11,562 nucleotides of DNA from Actinomycetes bacterium (GCA_021849765.1 JAJZSM010000023.1:1-11562), one strand, 5' to 3'. Shown: positions 1 to 8,177, counted from the stretch's first letter. The notes: generated from the letters alone by a model not told the origin. A program made the numbers and translations.

Positions 1-312
1 AAAACCCGGCGTGCCGTAGCAGTCGTCCTTCATCACGTACTTGATGGTTCGGCCGTTGATCCCGCCGTGCTGGTTCACCCACGTGAAGACCGCGTTGGCG
101 GCCTTGGCGACCTCGCTATAGCCCTGGGACGCGATGCCGGTCAGTGGCACGGTCGCACCGATGGTCACCTGCTTCGCGGTCACTCCTGGGACCTTGGGTG
201 CCTTCGTCGAAGCCCCCGCCGTTCCCATCGATGCCCCCATCGTGACCAGACTGAGACTCAGCGCCAGCGCTGAGCCAGTAATCGTCAGACGACGTGTGCG
301 TCGTACCTCCAT
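1..312 (-). CDS. LivK-like branched-chain amino acid ABC transporter substrate-binding protein, 5' part
   Basis: This is the N-terminal 104 residues of an extracytoplasmic binding protein of the HAAT/LivK type; the rest lies beyond base 1. The start codon at 312-310 is preceded by a strong purine-rich ribosome binding site (complement of 321-330) eight bases away. Residues 1-35 look like a Sec signal peptide: a basic MEVRRTRR n-region, then a hydrophobic Ala/Leu/Ser stretch. No lipobox cysteine is visible, so membrane anchoring as a lipoprotein is not indicated. The mature start contains VTIGATVPLTG, and then GYSEVAKAANAVFTWVN and GGINGRTIKY, the usual first strands of this family. It is the last gene seen in the liv operon, 104 bases after livM. 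That gap is larger than the others in the operon and may allow separate expression. The exact solute (branched-chain amino acid, amide or urea) cannot be read from this part. Confidence 0.85.
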   Translation of the reverse strand, partial: MEVRRTRRLTITGSALALSLSLVTMGASMGTAGASTKAPKVPGVTAKQVTIGATVPLTGIASQGYSEVAKAANAVFTWVNQHGGINGRTIKYVMKDDCYGTPGF

Positions 313-416
313 GGTTTGTCTCCCCCCTCCACCGTTCCCGATGGTCTGTTCCTTCTCTTACTTACTAGCGCGTAAGCCCGATCCTGAACTTAGACGGTCG
401 GGTCGGCCGAGGCAAT

Positions 417-1610
417 TCACCTCGCGCGCCACGCCGCGAAACGCCGACGCACGAAGCCCGCGATACCGGTAGGCGCGAACAGGATCGTCAGCACCAACAG
501 GCCGCCGAAGATGATCCCGTTGAGCTGGCTCGCGACGTTGCCCTGGGGGTTGAGCCCGGTGTGCGCGGTGAACCACGCGATCACGTTCGCGGCGAAGGCG
601 TAGATCAGTCCGCCGATGAGGGCCCCCGGTATCGTCCCGATGCCACCGATCACGACCAGCGAGAGGATCGTGACCGACAGGGCGAACCCGTAGGTCGACG
701 GCGTCACCGCGTTGTTGATCAGCGTCCACAGCCCGCCGCCGAGCGCCGCGTAGGACGCCGAGACGATGAAGGCGATCACGCGCGCGCGCGGCAGCGAGAT
801 GCCGACCAGCTCGGCCGCGACGTCGTTGTCGCGCACGAGGCGCATGGCGCGTCCGGTGCGGCTCGCGAAGAGGTTCGCCATGAAGAACAGCGCGATGCCC
901 GCCGTGACGATCGTGATGTCGACGAGCCAGACCGAGTTGGTGGTGAGCGACGAGGTCCCGGCCTTGAAGAAGTGCAGCACCCAGGCCGGGGCGTTCACCG
1001 CGGTGGGCAGCTGCAGGCCCGAGTCCCCGCCGGTCCAGGTGCCAAAGAGGTTCAGGACCGCGCCGAAGGCGACCGAGAAGGCGAGTGTCATGCCCGCGAG
1101 GTAGGGGCCGCGCAAGCGCGTCGCGGGCAACCCGAGCAGCAGTCCCACGAGGGCACCGGCCACCACGGCCAAGATCAGCACGACGGCGATCGGCGTCGTC
1201 GGGTGGTGATTGGCCCACACCGCGACCGTGAAGGCGCCCACCCCCATGAAGGCGCCGTTGCCCAGCGAGATCTGCCCCGAGGAGCCGGTGAGGAACGAGA
1301 GGCCGAGCAGCACGATCGACATCGCCGCACCGATGGCCAGGTTGTCGTCGACCGTCGCCGAGAAGAAGGCCGTAAGCACGATCGAGACGTCCACGGCCAG
1401 CAGGCTGATCGCCGCCCGGGCCGCGACCGGATGGTTGCGGCGGAACTCGCTCGAGGAGAGCACCGTCGCACAGGCGACCAGTACGACCGACGCGATGGAA
1501 AAGGCCGTCGCCGCCCGAACCGTGCCGACCCCGAGGATCGAGGCGAGCACCGCCGCCACGCCGAGGGCCGTGCCGGCCACGACTCGCTGATTCGATCGAA
1601 CGCCGCGCAT
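417..1610 (-). CDS. livM: Branched-chain amino acid ABC transporter permease LivM
   Basis: This is one of the two membrane subunits of a HAAT-family importer, 397 residues long and made mostly of hydrophobic segments. Family landmarks visible are SGQISLGNGAFMGVGAF, LRGPYLAGMTLAF, and the cytoplasmic coupling loop GRAMRLVRDNDVAAELVGI, followed by VIGGIGTIPGALIGG near the C-terminus. About 70 residues of extra hydrophobic sequence precede the conserved core, which is common in LivM. The ATG at 1610-1608 shares one base with the TGA of livH (TGATG), which fixes the start and suggests translational coupling. The reading frame stays open far upstream, but that part lies inside livH and is not used. 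It should pair with LivH in the membrane and be energised by LivG and LivF. Confidence 0.93.
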   Translation of the reverse strand: MRGVRSNQRVVAGTALGVAAVLASILGVGTVRAATAFSIASVVLVACATVLSSSEFRRNHPVAARAAISLLAVDVSIVLTAFFSATVDDNLAIGAAMSIVLLGLSFLTGSSGQISLGNGAFMGVGAFTVAVWANHHPTTPIAVVLILAVVAGALVGLLLGLPATRLRGPYLAGMTLAFSVAFGAVLNLFGTWTGGDSGLQLPTAVNAPAWVLHFFKAGTSSLTTNSVWLVDITIVTAGIALFFMANLFASRTGRAMRLVRDNDVAAELVGISLPRARVIAFIVSASYAALGGGLWTLINNAVTPSTYGFALSVTILSLVVIGGIGTIPGALIGGLIYAFAANVIAWFTAHTGLNPQGNVASQLNGIIFGGLLVLTILFAPTGIAGFVRRRFAAWRAR

Positions 1611-2509
1611 CACACCCGCCTCTGGGCCGAGCGCGTGAACACGCCGTTCGGGCGAACCATGAGCGACACGATGAGCATCCCCAGGGCCACGAGGATGATG
1701 GCGTTGGAGTTCAGGTAGTCGCCCACGAACTGCAAGATGACCCCGAGCGCGATACCCGACAGCAGCGCGCCGACCGGGCTGTCCAGGCCGCCGATCGCCG
1801 CGGCGATGAAGCCGAAGGCGAAGACACCGTCCATGGCCGTGGGCGTCAGTCCGGTGAAGTAGTTCGACGCCACCAATACCGCCGTCACCGCGCCGACGGC
1901 GCTCGAGAGCATCCAGCCCAAGGTCAGCATCCTGCCCACCCGGACCCCGAGCAGGCGCGACACCTCGGGTGCGAGGGCGGCGGCGCGAAGTCGCAGCCCG
2001 AGCTTGGTGAACTGGAACAGCCCGGCGATCACGCTCATCACGACGACCGCGGTGATGATCTCGTAGAGCGCGAAGGGCGACATCGCCACGGGCTTGTGGT
2101 TGAGCTGCCAGTCCACCATCGAGAACGGCGTCGCCAGTCCGCGCGAGGCCGTCGACCAGATGGCCGCCGCGACCGACTCGAGCACGAGCAGGAAACCGAC
2201 CATGGCCACGACCGGGTTGATCTCGGGCTTGCCGTAGAGGACGCGGACGATCACCCGCTCGGTGGCGCCGCCGATGACGAGACCACTGAGGATCGCGACC
2301 GCCATCGAGATCCAGTAACTGGTCGTGGGTGCGAGCACCGCGAAGCCGATGTAGGTCGCGATCATGGCCATCGCGCCCTGGGCGAAGTTGAGGATCCTCG
2401 TCGAGCGCCACACGAGCACCAGGCTCAGCGCCACGAGGCTGTAGATCACACCGTTGGTGATCCCTCCGAGGACGTCGGCGAAGTTGCGCGACGTGAGAAA
2501 CGAACTCAT
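1610..2509 (-). CDS. livH: Branched-chain amino acid ABC transporter permease LivH
   Basis: This is the second membrane subunit of the HAAT importer, about 299 residues, close to the usual LivH length. It begins with the typical N-terminal segment GITNGVIYSLVALSLVLVW and the near-invariant ILNFAQGAM motif. It has the coupling loop LGLRLRAAALAPEVSRLLGV, then AIGGLDSPVGALLSG and a last membrane helix ending in VRPNGVF. The chosen ATG (2509-2507) overlaps the TGA of livF by one base (TGATG), the same arrangement as livH/livM. A GTG three bases further upstream (2512) would give a four-base overlap and one extra residue; the sequence alone does not decide between them. It should form the translocation pore together with LivM. 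Confidence 0.93.
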   Translation of the reverse strand: MSSFLTSRNFADVLGGITNGVIYSLVALSLVLVWRSTRILNFAQGAMAMIATYIGFAVLAPTTSYWISMAVAILSGLVIGGATERVIVRVLYGKPEINPVVAMVGFLLVLESVAAAIWSTASRGLATPFSMVDWQLNHKPVAMSPFALYEIITAVVVMSVIAGLFQFTKLGLRLRAAALAPEVSRLLGVRVGRMLTLGWMLSSAVGAVTAVLVASNYFTGLTPTAMDGVFAFGFIAAAIGGLDSPVGALLSGIALGVILQFVGDYLNSNAIILVALGMLIVSLMVRPNGVFTRSAQRRV

Positions 2510-3216
2510 CACTTCACCATCCCGAGGTAGTACTGGCGCAGCTGGTCGTCCTGGGCGACCGCCGCGGCGGCGTCGTTGGCGACCACCCGACCGAGGTACA
2601 GCACGACCGCGCGGCTCGCGATGCGAAGCGCCGACTTCGCGTTCTGCTCGACCAAGATCACCGTCAGGCCGGTCGTCGTGCAGAGCTCAGCGATGGTGTG
2701 CATCAGCTGGGCCGTCACGAGCGGCGCGAGGCCGAGTGACGGCTCGTCGAGCAGCAGCACCGTCGGCTTGGCGATGAGCGCGCGCGCCATCGCGAGCATC
2801 TGGCGCTCGCCGCCCGACAAGGTCGCGGCCGCCTGCTTGCGCCGCTCGCCGAGCACGGGGAACCACTCGTACTGCTGGGCGAGCCCGTCGCGCAAGGACG
2901 TCGAGGTGATCATGGCGCCCAGGCGAAGGTTCTCCTCGACGGTGAACTCGGCGATCACTCCGCGCCCCTCGGGCACGTGGCCCACGCCCCGGCGCACGAT
3001 GTCCTCGGTCCGCATGCCCGTGAGGGTCACGTCGTCGAGTGAGACGGTGCCCGAGCGCGGCGTGACGAGTCCGCTGATGGTGCGCAGCAGCGTCGTCTTG
3101 CCGGCGCCGTTGGCGCCGAGCACGGCGGTGATGGCGCCGGTCTCGGTCTCGAAGGAGACGTCGCGAAGTGCCTGGACGGCGCCGTAGGCGACCGAGAGCC
3201 CGTCGATACGGATCAT
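2509..3216 (-). CDS. livF: Branched-chain amino acid ABC transporter ATP-binding protein LivF
   Basis: This 235-residue cytoplasmic ATPase has all the expected ABC motifs: Walker A GANGAGKTT (residues 34-42), the LivF-type Q-loop region VPEGRGV (81-87), signature LSGGERQ (133-139), Walker B VLLLDEP (153-159) and, in place of the H-loop histidine, LVEQNA (188-193). That substitution is normal for LivF. The ATG at 3216-3214 overlaps the TGA of livG by four bases (ATGA), so the longer open frame upstream, which lies inside livG, is not used. The C-terminus ends in DDQLRQYYLGMVK, close to the typical LivF ending (V..AYLG). It should form a heterodimer with LivG that powers LivHM. Confidence 0.95.
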   Translation of the reverse strand: MIRIDGLSVAYGAVQALRDVSFETETGAITAVLGANGAGKTTLLRTISGLVTPRSGTVSLDDVTLTGMRTEDIVRRGVGHVPEGRGVIAEFTVEENLRLGAMITSTSLRDGLAQQYEWFPVLGERRKQAAATLSGGERQMLAMARALIAKPTVLLLDEPSLGLAPLVTAQLMHTIAELCTTTGLTVILVEQNAKSALRIASRAVVLYLGRVVANDAAAAVAQDDQLRQYYLGMVK

Positions 3217-3989
3217 TCGTCGACTCCCAGGTAGGCGGCGATCACGGCCTCGTGGGCGCGAATCTCGTCGGGCGTGCCGGTCGCGATGACCTCGCCGAAG
3301 CTGAGCACGACCAACCGGTCCACGAGGGGCATCACGAACTCCATGTCGTGCTCGACGAGCAGCACACCCATCGAGGATCGCAGCTCGCTGATCAGCGCCG
3401 AGAACTCCTCGAGCTCGGCCTCGTCGAGTCCCGACGCTGGCTCGTCGAGCATCAACAGGCTGGGCTCGCTCATCAGTGCGCGCGCCACCGAGACCTTCTT
3501 GGCCACGCCGTAGGGGATGGCACTGGGCATCTGGGCGGCGACGTTGGCCACGCCGAGTCGCTCGAGCATGGCCATCGCCGACACCCGCAGGCTTCGCTCG
3601 CTGCGCACGCCGCGCGGCAGCGCGAAGAGGCTCGTGAAGAAGTCGCCGCCGGCGCGGATGTGCCCGCCGGCCATCACGTTCTCGAGCACCGTGCAGTGCG
3701 GGAAGAGTCCGACACCCTGGAGCGTGCGTGCCACGCCGATGCCCGCGAGCTCGCTCGGGTGCACGTTGGACCGTCCGGCCGCGCGATAGTGCACGTGGCC
3801 CGAGGACGGTCGGACGAAGCCGCACGCCACGTTGAAGGCGGTCGTCTTGCCGGCGCCGTTCGGTCCGATCAACCCGACGATCTCGCCCGAGGCGACCGAG
3901 AACGAGACGTCGCGCAGCGCGTGCAGCCCGCCGAAGTGCACGGAGACGCGATCGAGCTCTAGCAGTGACGAACCGCGGGTTGATTCCAT
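3213..3989 (-). CDS. livG: Branched-chain amino acid ABC transporter ATP-binding protein LivG
   Basis: This 258-residue ATPase is the first gene of the liv operon. Motifs are Walker A GPNGAGKTT (residues 42-50), Q-loop glutamine in ARTLQGV (Q91), Walker B LLMLDEP (178-184) and H-loop histidine in LVEHDMEFV (H214). The signature is not LSGGQ but IPYGVAKKV (158-166); variants of the form LPYG or LPFG are known in LivG proteins, so this is probably functional. The ending EAVIAAYLGVDE is the LivG C-terminal pattern. The ATG (3989-3987) has AGGG a few bases upstream. TAACTT at 4004-3999 on the coding strand could be a -10 element giving a very short leader, but no convincing -35 was found. The gap to the previous operon is 83 bases. 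Confidence 0.94.
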   Translation of the reverse strand: MESTRGSSLLELDRVSVHFGGLHALRDVSFSVASGEIVGLIGPNGAGKTTAFNVACGFVRPSSGHVHYRAAGRSNVHPSELAGIGVARTLQGVGLFPHCTVLENVMAGGHIRAGGDFFTSLFALPRGVRSERSLRVSAMAMLERLGVANVAAQMPSAIPYGVAKKVSVARALMSEPSLLMLDEPASGLDEAELEEFSALISELRSSMGVLLVEHDMEFVMPLVDRLVVLSFGEVIATGTPDEIRAHEAVIAAYLGVDE

Positions 3990-4072
3990 TGCAGCCCTAA
4001 GTTACACACTCGCGAACCCGTCTCGTGGACATGGTCGCCGGGTGGGCGAAAGCCGTGGGAGATGCGGCGGGC

Positions 4073-5182
4073 CTAGTCGACCGTTACGGACCGCGCCGGG
4101 GCCCGCCGGGCCAGGAGTACGTCGCGCGAGACCACCGACGGCCGCACCCGGGCCCCGAGCTCGATGTCGGCGGCGACGTCGCTGCGAACGTCGACTCGCA
4201 CCGCAACGCCGTCGACCTGGATGATGACCCGAGTGGTCGCGCCGAGGAAGCTCTTGTGGGTGACGAAGGGCTTGGCCGTGTCGTCGAGGGTGATGGTGAC
4301 GTCCTCGGGCCGCAGCAGCGCGTCGACCTCGCCCTCGGGCACGCCGGCGTCGCTCGGGCGCACGGGGCACCGCTCGCCAAAGAGTGTTACCGATCCGTCG
4401 GTTGGCTCGACCGGCACGCGACTCGAGACGCCGACGAATTCGGCGACGAAGGGGGTGGTCGGGCGCGAGTAGAGCGTGGCGGGCGTCGCCGTCTGCTCGG
4501 CGCGACCCGCGGACATCACGCACACCCGGTCGGCCATCGAGAGCGCCTCTTCCTGGTCGTGGGTGACAAAGACGGTCGTGATCGCGAGGCGCTGCTGCAG
4601 CTGACGGATCTGGTCGCGCAGCTCGGCGCGCACCTTCGCGTCGAGCGCCGACAGCGGCTCGTCGAGCAGCAGGACCCGCGGTTCGATCGCGAGGGCCCGG
4701 GCAAGGGCGACGCGCTGTTGTTGGCCGCCCGACATCTGGTGGGGGTACTTGAGGGCCTGGTCGCTCAGGCCCACCAGCTCCAGGAGCTCACCCGCCTTCT
4801 GGCGGCGCTGGGCCGCGTGCTGGTGGCGCATCCGCAGGCCGAAGGCCACGTTGTTCAGGGCGTTCATGTTGGGAAAGAGCGAGTAGCTCTGAAAGACCAT
4901 CCCCATGTCGCGGTGCTGGGCGCTGATCTTGCCGACGTCGCGGCCGTCGACGGTCACCCGCCCGCGATCCAGTTGCTCGAAGCCCGCGAGCACGCGCAGC
5001 GCGGTCGTCTTGCCACAGCCCGACGGGCCGAGCAAGGCCACGAACTCGCCGGGTTCGATGTCGAGGGAGAACCCGTCGAGTGCCCGGGTCGCGCCGTAGG
5101 TCCGAACGAGTCCCTCCAGGCTCACGCGTGCGCCGGCGGGAGCCGGCTCGGCGGTTCGAGTGGCGACGTGGTGTTCGGTCAC
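4073..5182 (-). CDS. PotA-type ABC transporter ATP-binding protein with TOBE region
   Basis: This is a 369-residue cytoplasmic ATPase of the spermidine/putrescine, 2-aminoethylphosphonate and Fe(III) importer group. It shows Walker A GPSGCGKTT (residues 52-60), Q-loop VFQSYSLFP (Q98), signature MSGGQQQR (150-157), Walker B LLLDEP (171-176), D-loop SALDAKVR and H-loop VTHDQEEA (H208). The C-terminal third contains VDALLRPEDVTI and a later beta-rich stretch, as in TOBE_2 domains, which bind ligands or regulate transport. The GTG start (5182-5180) overlaps the upstream permease TGA by four bases (GTGA); the longer open frame upstream lies within that permease. It is the last gene of the four-gene operon. 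The transported solute cannot be assigned from this subunit. Confidence 0.92.
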   Translation of the reverse strand: MTEHHVATRTAEPAPAGARVSLEGLVRTYGATRALDGFSLDIEPGEFVALLGPSGCGKTTALRVLAGFEQLDRGRVTVDGRDVGKISAQHRDMGMVFQSYSLFPNMNALNNVAFGLRMRHQHAAQRRQKAGELLELVGLSDQALKYPHQMSGGQQQRVALARALAIEPRVLLLDEPLSALDAKVRAELRDQIRQLQQRLAITTVFVTHDQEEALSMADRVCVMSAGRAEQTATPATLYSRPTTPFVAEFVGVSSRVPVEPTDGSVTLFGERCPVRPSDAGVPEGEVDALLRPEDVTITLDDTAKPFVTHKSFLGATTRVIIQVDGVAVRVDVRSDVAADIELGARVRPSVVSRDVLLARRAPARSVTVD

Positions 5183-6024
5183 GAGTTGTTCGTCCTTCTG
5201 CGTGCACGACGCGATTGCGAGCGATCGAGTGAGACAATGAGCGTAATCAGCAGCCAGGTCCCCACCAGCGAGACCATCGAGACCGCCGTGGAGACGTGGG
5301 CGTCGACCTGCTGGAACTGGTAGATCCACACCGGCAGCGTCGTCCATAGGTCGAGGCTCGCCATGGTGAACTCGCCGAGCACCAGCGCGAGCGTGAGCAC
5401 CGTCGCCGAGAGCAGCGCCGAGCGCAGGTTGGGCACGACCACGCGCCAGAGCGTGTTGAACCAGTTGCCCCCGAGCGAGCGCGACGCCTCGACGAGCGTC
5501 TTCAAGTCGATGGCGCTCAGGCCCGCGTCGAGGGATCGGTAGACGAAGGGCATCGACAGGATCACGTAGACGAGGCTCAGCAGGTAGGGCGACGCGCGCA
5601 GCCACAGCGGCGCGGCACGCAGCACGCCGAGGATGAGCACGATCGGCGGGATCACGATGGGCAGGATTGTCACGAAGTCGAGCAGCCGTCGAAGCCTCGG
5701 GAACTTCAGGTGCACGTAGACCGAGGTCGGGACCATGAGCACGAGCGTCAGCGCGAGGGTCACGACCGCCAGGCGCATCGAGAGCCAGAAGGCCGCCGAG
5801 AAGCCCGGCTCGGACGGGATCGCTCGCACGGCGTAGAGCGACAGGTGGCCGGCGTCGTTCTCGAAGGAGAATCGCAGTCCGGCGTAGATCGGGATGAGGA
5901 AGTACGCGCCGGCGATGAAGAGCACGACGGCCCGCCACACCCGCAGGCGCGGCCAGCGCCGACGCGTCGGCGGCTCGACGGTGACCAGCGCGTCCTCGAC
6001 GACGTCGGGGATCAGCGCAGCCAC
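5179..6024 (-). CDS. ABC transporter permease, PotC-like (second membrane subunit)
   Basis: This 281-residue membrane protein of the MetI/PotC superfamily has about six hydrophobic segments: one at residues 31-50, others near 82-103, 116-135, 147-163, 203-220 and 247-265. The cytoplasmic coupling motif is visible as LVEASRSLGGNWFNTLWRVV then PNLRSAL (178-203), matching the EAA---G---------I-LP pattern. The best start is the GTG at 6024-6022, with AAGGG about seven bases upstream; it overlaps the previous permease by 13 bases. The open frame continues further upstream but only inside that gene, and no later ATG precedes the first membrane segment. The C-terminus is strongly basic (SRRARRR). 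It should pair with the 6012-6962 permease and contact the ATPase at 4073-5182. Confidence 0.88.
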   Translation of the reverse strand: MAALIPDVVEDALVTVEPPTRRRWPRLRVWRAVVLFIAGAYFLIPIYAGLRFSFENDAGHLSLYAVRAIPSEPGFSAAFWLSMRLAVVTLALTLVLMVPTSVYVHLKFPRLRRLLDFVTILPIVIPPIVLILGVLRAAPLWLRASPYLLSLVYVILSMPFVYRSLDAGLSAIDLKTLVEASRSLGGNWFNTLWRVVVPNLRSALLSATVLTLALVLGEFTMASLDLWTTLPVWIYQFQQVDAHVSTAVSMVSLVGTWLLITLIVSLDRSQSRRARRRTNNS

Positions 6025-6962
6025 TTGGACGCCCTTCGACGAACGAGCCCGTAGAGGATCATGGTCAGCGCGAGCACGACGAACATGCCCAGGCCGACGG
6101 CGTAGCCGACGTTCTCCTGGCCCGCGAGCTGGTTGCCCGCGAGCAGTGAGCCGATCTGGATCGGCGCCAGGGTCACCGTGCCCGCGGTCAGGGTCTCGGC
6201 GGTGGCGTAGGCGGCGAATCCGCTGCCAAAGAGCAGCAGCATCCCCCCGAGCACCGAGGGCATCAGCACCGGGATGCCGACGTGGCGCCAGTAGCGCCAG
6301 CTCGAGGCGCCCATGTTCTCGGCCGCCTCGCGCCACGACGGCCGAAGCCCGCCGAGCGCCGGGGTGATCACGAGGACCATGAGCGGCACCTGGAAGTACA
6401 GGTAGACGAGCACGACGCCGTAGAACGAGTAGAGGTTGAAGCCGAAGTTCCACGGGTTGAGGTGGATCGCGCTCAGCCACGCCGTCAGGATGCCCGTCGA
6501 GCCCAGGGTCGCGATGAACATGAAGGTGAGGTTGATGCCGCCGAAGTTGGCGAGCACACCCGAGGCGGTCGCGACGAGCCGCTTGAGCAAGTTGGAGCGC
6601 GACGTGGCGATGGCGTAGGCGAGGATCAGGCCCAAAATACCCGGCACGATGGAGGTGATCAGGGCCAGCACGATACTGTTCTCGAACCCGAGCAGGTAGG
6701 ACCCGTGGGTCACCAGGGTGATGTTCGACAGGGTCGGCTTGCCCTGCTCACTCTGGAAGGCGTAGTAGATGACCGCGAGGATCGGCACGCCGAGGCCGAG
6801 GAAGGAATAGATCGAGAACGGCGCCATCGCCGCGACCGGCGCGAGCGCGCGACCCAGTGATCGGCGCCGGGAACGCACGGCGACGTCGGCGCCCCCGGCC
6901 CCGGGTGCCGTGGCTCCCGGGCCGGGGACGCTCAGTTGTTCGTCTGACGTCGCTGAAGTCAT
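6012..6962 (-). CDS. ABC transporter permease, PotB-like (first membrane subunit)
   Basis: This 316-residue inner-membrane protein is of the binding-protein-dependent transport family. A Gly/Ala/Pro-rich cytoplasmic tail of about 35 residues precedes the first membrane helix (about 40-68). The periplasmic loop carries LLGFENSIVLA, where the conserved membrane domain begins. The coupling motif REAAENMGASSWRYWRHVGI followed by PVLMPS (211-236) is a near-perfect EAA loop. Toward the C-terminus AGTVTLAPIQIGSLL and NVGYAVGLGMFVV are typical of PotB-like permeases. The ATG (6962-6960) lies 13 bases after the binding-protein stop codon. The ribosome binding site is weak (AGG), so coupling to the upstream gene is likely. 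Confidence 0.9.
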   Translation of the reverse strand: MTSATSDEQLSVPGPGATAPGAGGADVAVRSRRRSLGRALAPVAAMAPFSIYSFLGLGVPILAVIYYAFQSEQGKPTLSNITLVTHGSYLLGFENSIVLALITSIVPGILGLILAYAIATSRSNLLKRLVATASGVLANFGGINLTFMFIATLGSTGILTAWLSAIHLNPWNFGFNLYSFYGVVLVYLYFQVPLMVLVITPALGGLRPSWREAAENMGASSWRYWRHVGIPVLMPSVLGGMLLLFGSGFAAYATAETLTAGTVTLAPIQIGSLLAGNQLAGQENVGYAVGLGMFVVLALTMILYGLVRRRASKWLR

Positions 6963-6975
6963 GCCTGTACTACTA

Positions 6976-8136
6976 CTACGGACCTGACGTGACCTCGGTC
7001 GGCCAGTTGGCGACCACGACGGCCTCGGCCTTGGTGATCTGTGCCTGGGTCGGGTACTGGATGGCGCCCTTGGGCAGCGGCGGCAAGGCGGCGAGCGCCT
7101 TGGCGTTGGCCAGGTGGTGCTGGGTCATGTACGCCAGCTCGACCGGTCGGGCCATGCCCTGGAGCCAGATGTTCTGACCCTGGGTCGAGTAGAGGAACTC
7201 CTCCCACAGGCGCGCGGCCGCCGGGTCCGGTGCCGACTTGTTGATGGCCTGGGTGTAGTACTCAGCCATCGACGCGTCGCTCGGGATCACGACCTTCCAC
7301 TTCTTGGCGTAGCCGGGCAGGGTGTTGATGCCCGACGCCTGGAGGTAGTCCCACCAGATGACGATGTTCGTCGCCCCGCTCTGGACCGTCGAGGGCCCGG
7401 CCACGGTGGCCACGAAGTTGCCGTTGGCGTTCATCGTCTTGAAGTAGTCGACGCCCGGCTTCACGTTGTTCAGCGAGCCGTGGTTCGCGATGGCCGCGGC
7501 CATGACCGCCGCGAGCGCCGAGCTCGAGGCCGTCGGGTTGTTGTTGATCCCGATCTTGTAGCCCTTGCCCTTCTGGAGCATCTGGGCGAAGGACGTCGGG
7601 CAGACCTTCACGACCGCGGCGTTGCAGCCGATCGCGACGAACCCGCCGTAGTCATCGAACCAGTACCCGTTGGGCTGCTTGAGCGCCGCGGGGATGTGCG
7701 CCCAGGTCGACACGCGGTACGGCGCGAGCAACCCCTTCTGCTGAGCCGTGATCGCGAAGTTGGTGCCCACGTCGATCACGTCGGGATTGGTCGAGCGGCC
7801 CTTGTCAGCGATGATCGCGTTGATCTCGTCCTGGCTGGAACCGTTCGGGTTCTCCGAGTTCACCTTGATGTCGTACTTCTTCGAGAACGTCGAAATCATC
7901 GCGCCGTAGTTCGCCCAGTTCGGCGGCAACGCGATGACGTTGAGCGTCCCTTCCTTCTTGGCTGCCGCGACCAGCGCCGCCATCGACGTTGGCCCACTCG
8001 CGGCGAGGGTCTGTACGGTCGACCAATTGACCGTCGTCGCCCCACTGGCGCCCACCGAACCGGTGACCGATACGACGGCCAGACTGGCCATCGTCGCTCC
8101 AGCGGCGAGCACCACCTTCACTCGTTTTAGGGACAT
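6976..8136 (-). CDS. Extracellular solute-binding protein of the PotD/Fe(III)/phosphonate-type ABC importer
   Basis: This 386-residue binding protein is the first gene of its operon. Residues 1-33 form a Sec signal peptide (basic MSLKRVK, then an Ala/Val-rich core) with a likely cut near ASGA/TTV. There is no lipobox cysteine, so it is predicted to be secreted or held by another means, unusual for a Gram-positive importer. The mature part has the two-lobed type II binding-protein pattern: GTLNVIALPPNWANYG, then STNPDVIDVGTNFAITAQQ, WFDDYGGFVAIGCNAAVV and NIVIWWDYLQ. Two cysteines (C171 and C179) are close enough to form a disulfide; this is inference. AAARLWEEFLYSTQGQNIWL is the usual conserved late helix. 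Candidate solutes are polyamine, 2-aminoethylphosphonate, thiamine or Fe(III); no iron-ligand tyrosine pair is clear. The gene ends in three consecutive TAG codons. A GGAAGG ribosome binding site lies upstream of the ATG. Confidence 0.88.
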   Translation of the reverse strand: MSLKRVKVVLAAGATMASLAVVSVTGSVGASGATTVNWSTVQTLAASGPTSMAALVAAAKKEGTLNVIALPPNWANYGAMISTFSKKYDIKVNSENPNGSSQDEINAIIADKGRSTNPDVIDVGTNFAITAQQKGLLAPYRVSTWAHIPAALKQPNGYWFDDYGGFVAIGCNAAVVKVCPTSFAQMLQKGKGYKIGINNNPTASSSALAAVMAAAIANHGSLNNVKPGVDYFKTMNANGNFVATVAGPSTVQSGATNIVIWWDYLQASGINTLPGYAKKWKVVIPSDASMAEYYTQAINKSAPDPAAARLWEEFLYSTQGQNIWLQGMARPVELAYMTQHHLANAKALAALPPLPKGAIQYPTQAQITKAEAVVVANWPTEVTSGP

Positions 8137-8162
8137 TCCTTTACCTTCCGCCCTTTGCGAAT

Positions 8163-8177
8163 CCTCCCGTTTGGAGG
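8163..8177 (-). promoter_or_regulatory. Small hairpin in the leader of the binding-protein mRNA
   Basis: CCTCC and GGAGG form a perfect five-base stem around a five-base loop, 27 bases upstream of the start codon of the binding protein. In the transcript the right arm (GGAGG) is itself Shine-Dalgarno-like but too far from the start to serve it, so the stem may simply hide a decoy site or stabilise the leader. The role is inferred. Confidence 0.3.

Noticed and set aside
561..1718. Long plus-strand open frame of 385 codons opposite livM
   Set aside because: It is antisense to a clear LivM gene, is rich in Arg/Glu/Asp/Gly as expected of an antisense frame in high-GC DNA, and shows no family motif.
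4000..4072. Intrinsic terminator between the two transporter operons
   Set aside because: Only short, widely spaced GC complementarity and no T-run; not supported as a terminator.
4025..5323. Plus-strand open frame of 432 codons opposite the PotA-type ATPase
   Set aside because: It covers the antisense of a gene with all ABC motifs and has shadow-like composition.
7114..8130. Plus-strand open frame of 338 codons opposite the binding protein
   Set aside because: Arg/Val/Asp/His-rich antisense translation with no recognisable domain.
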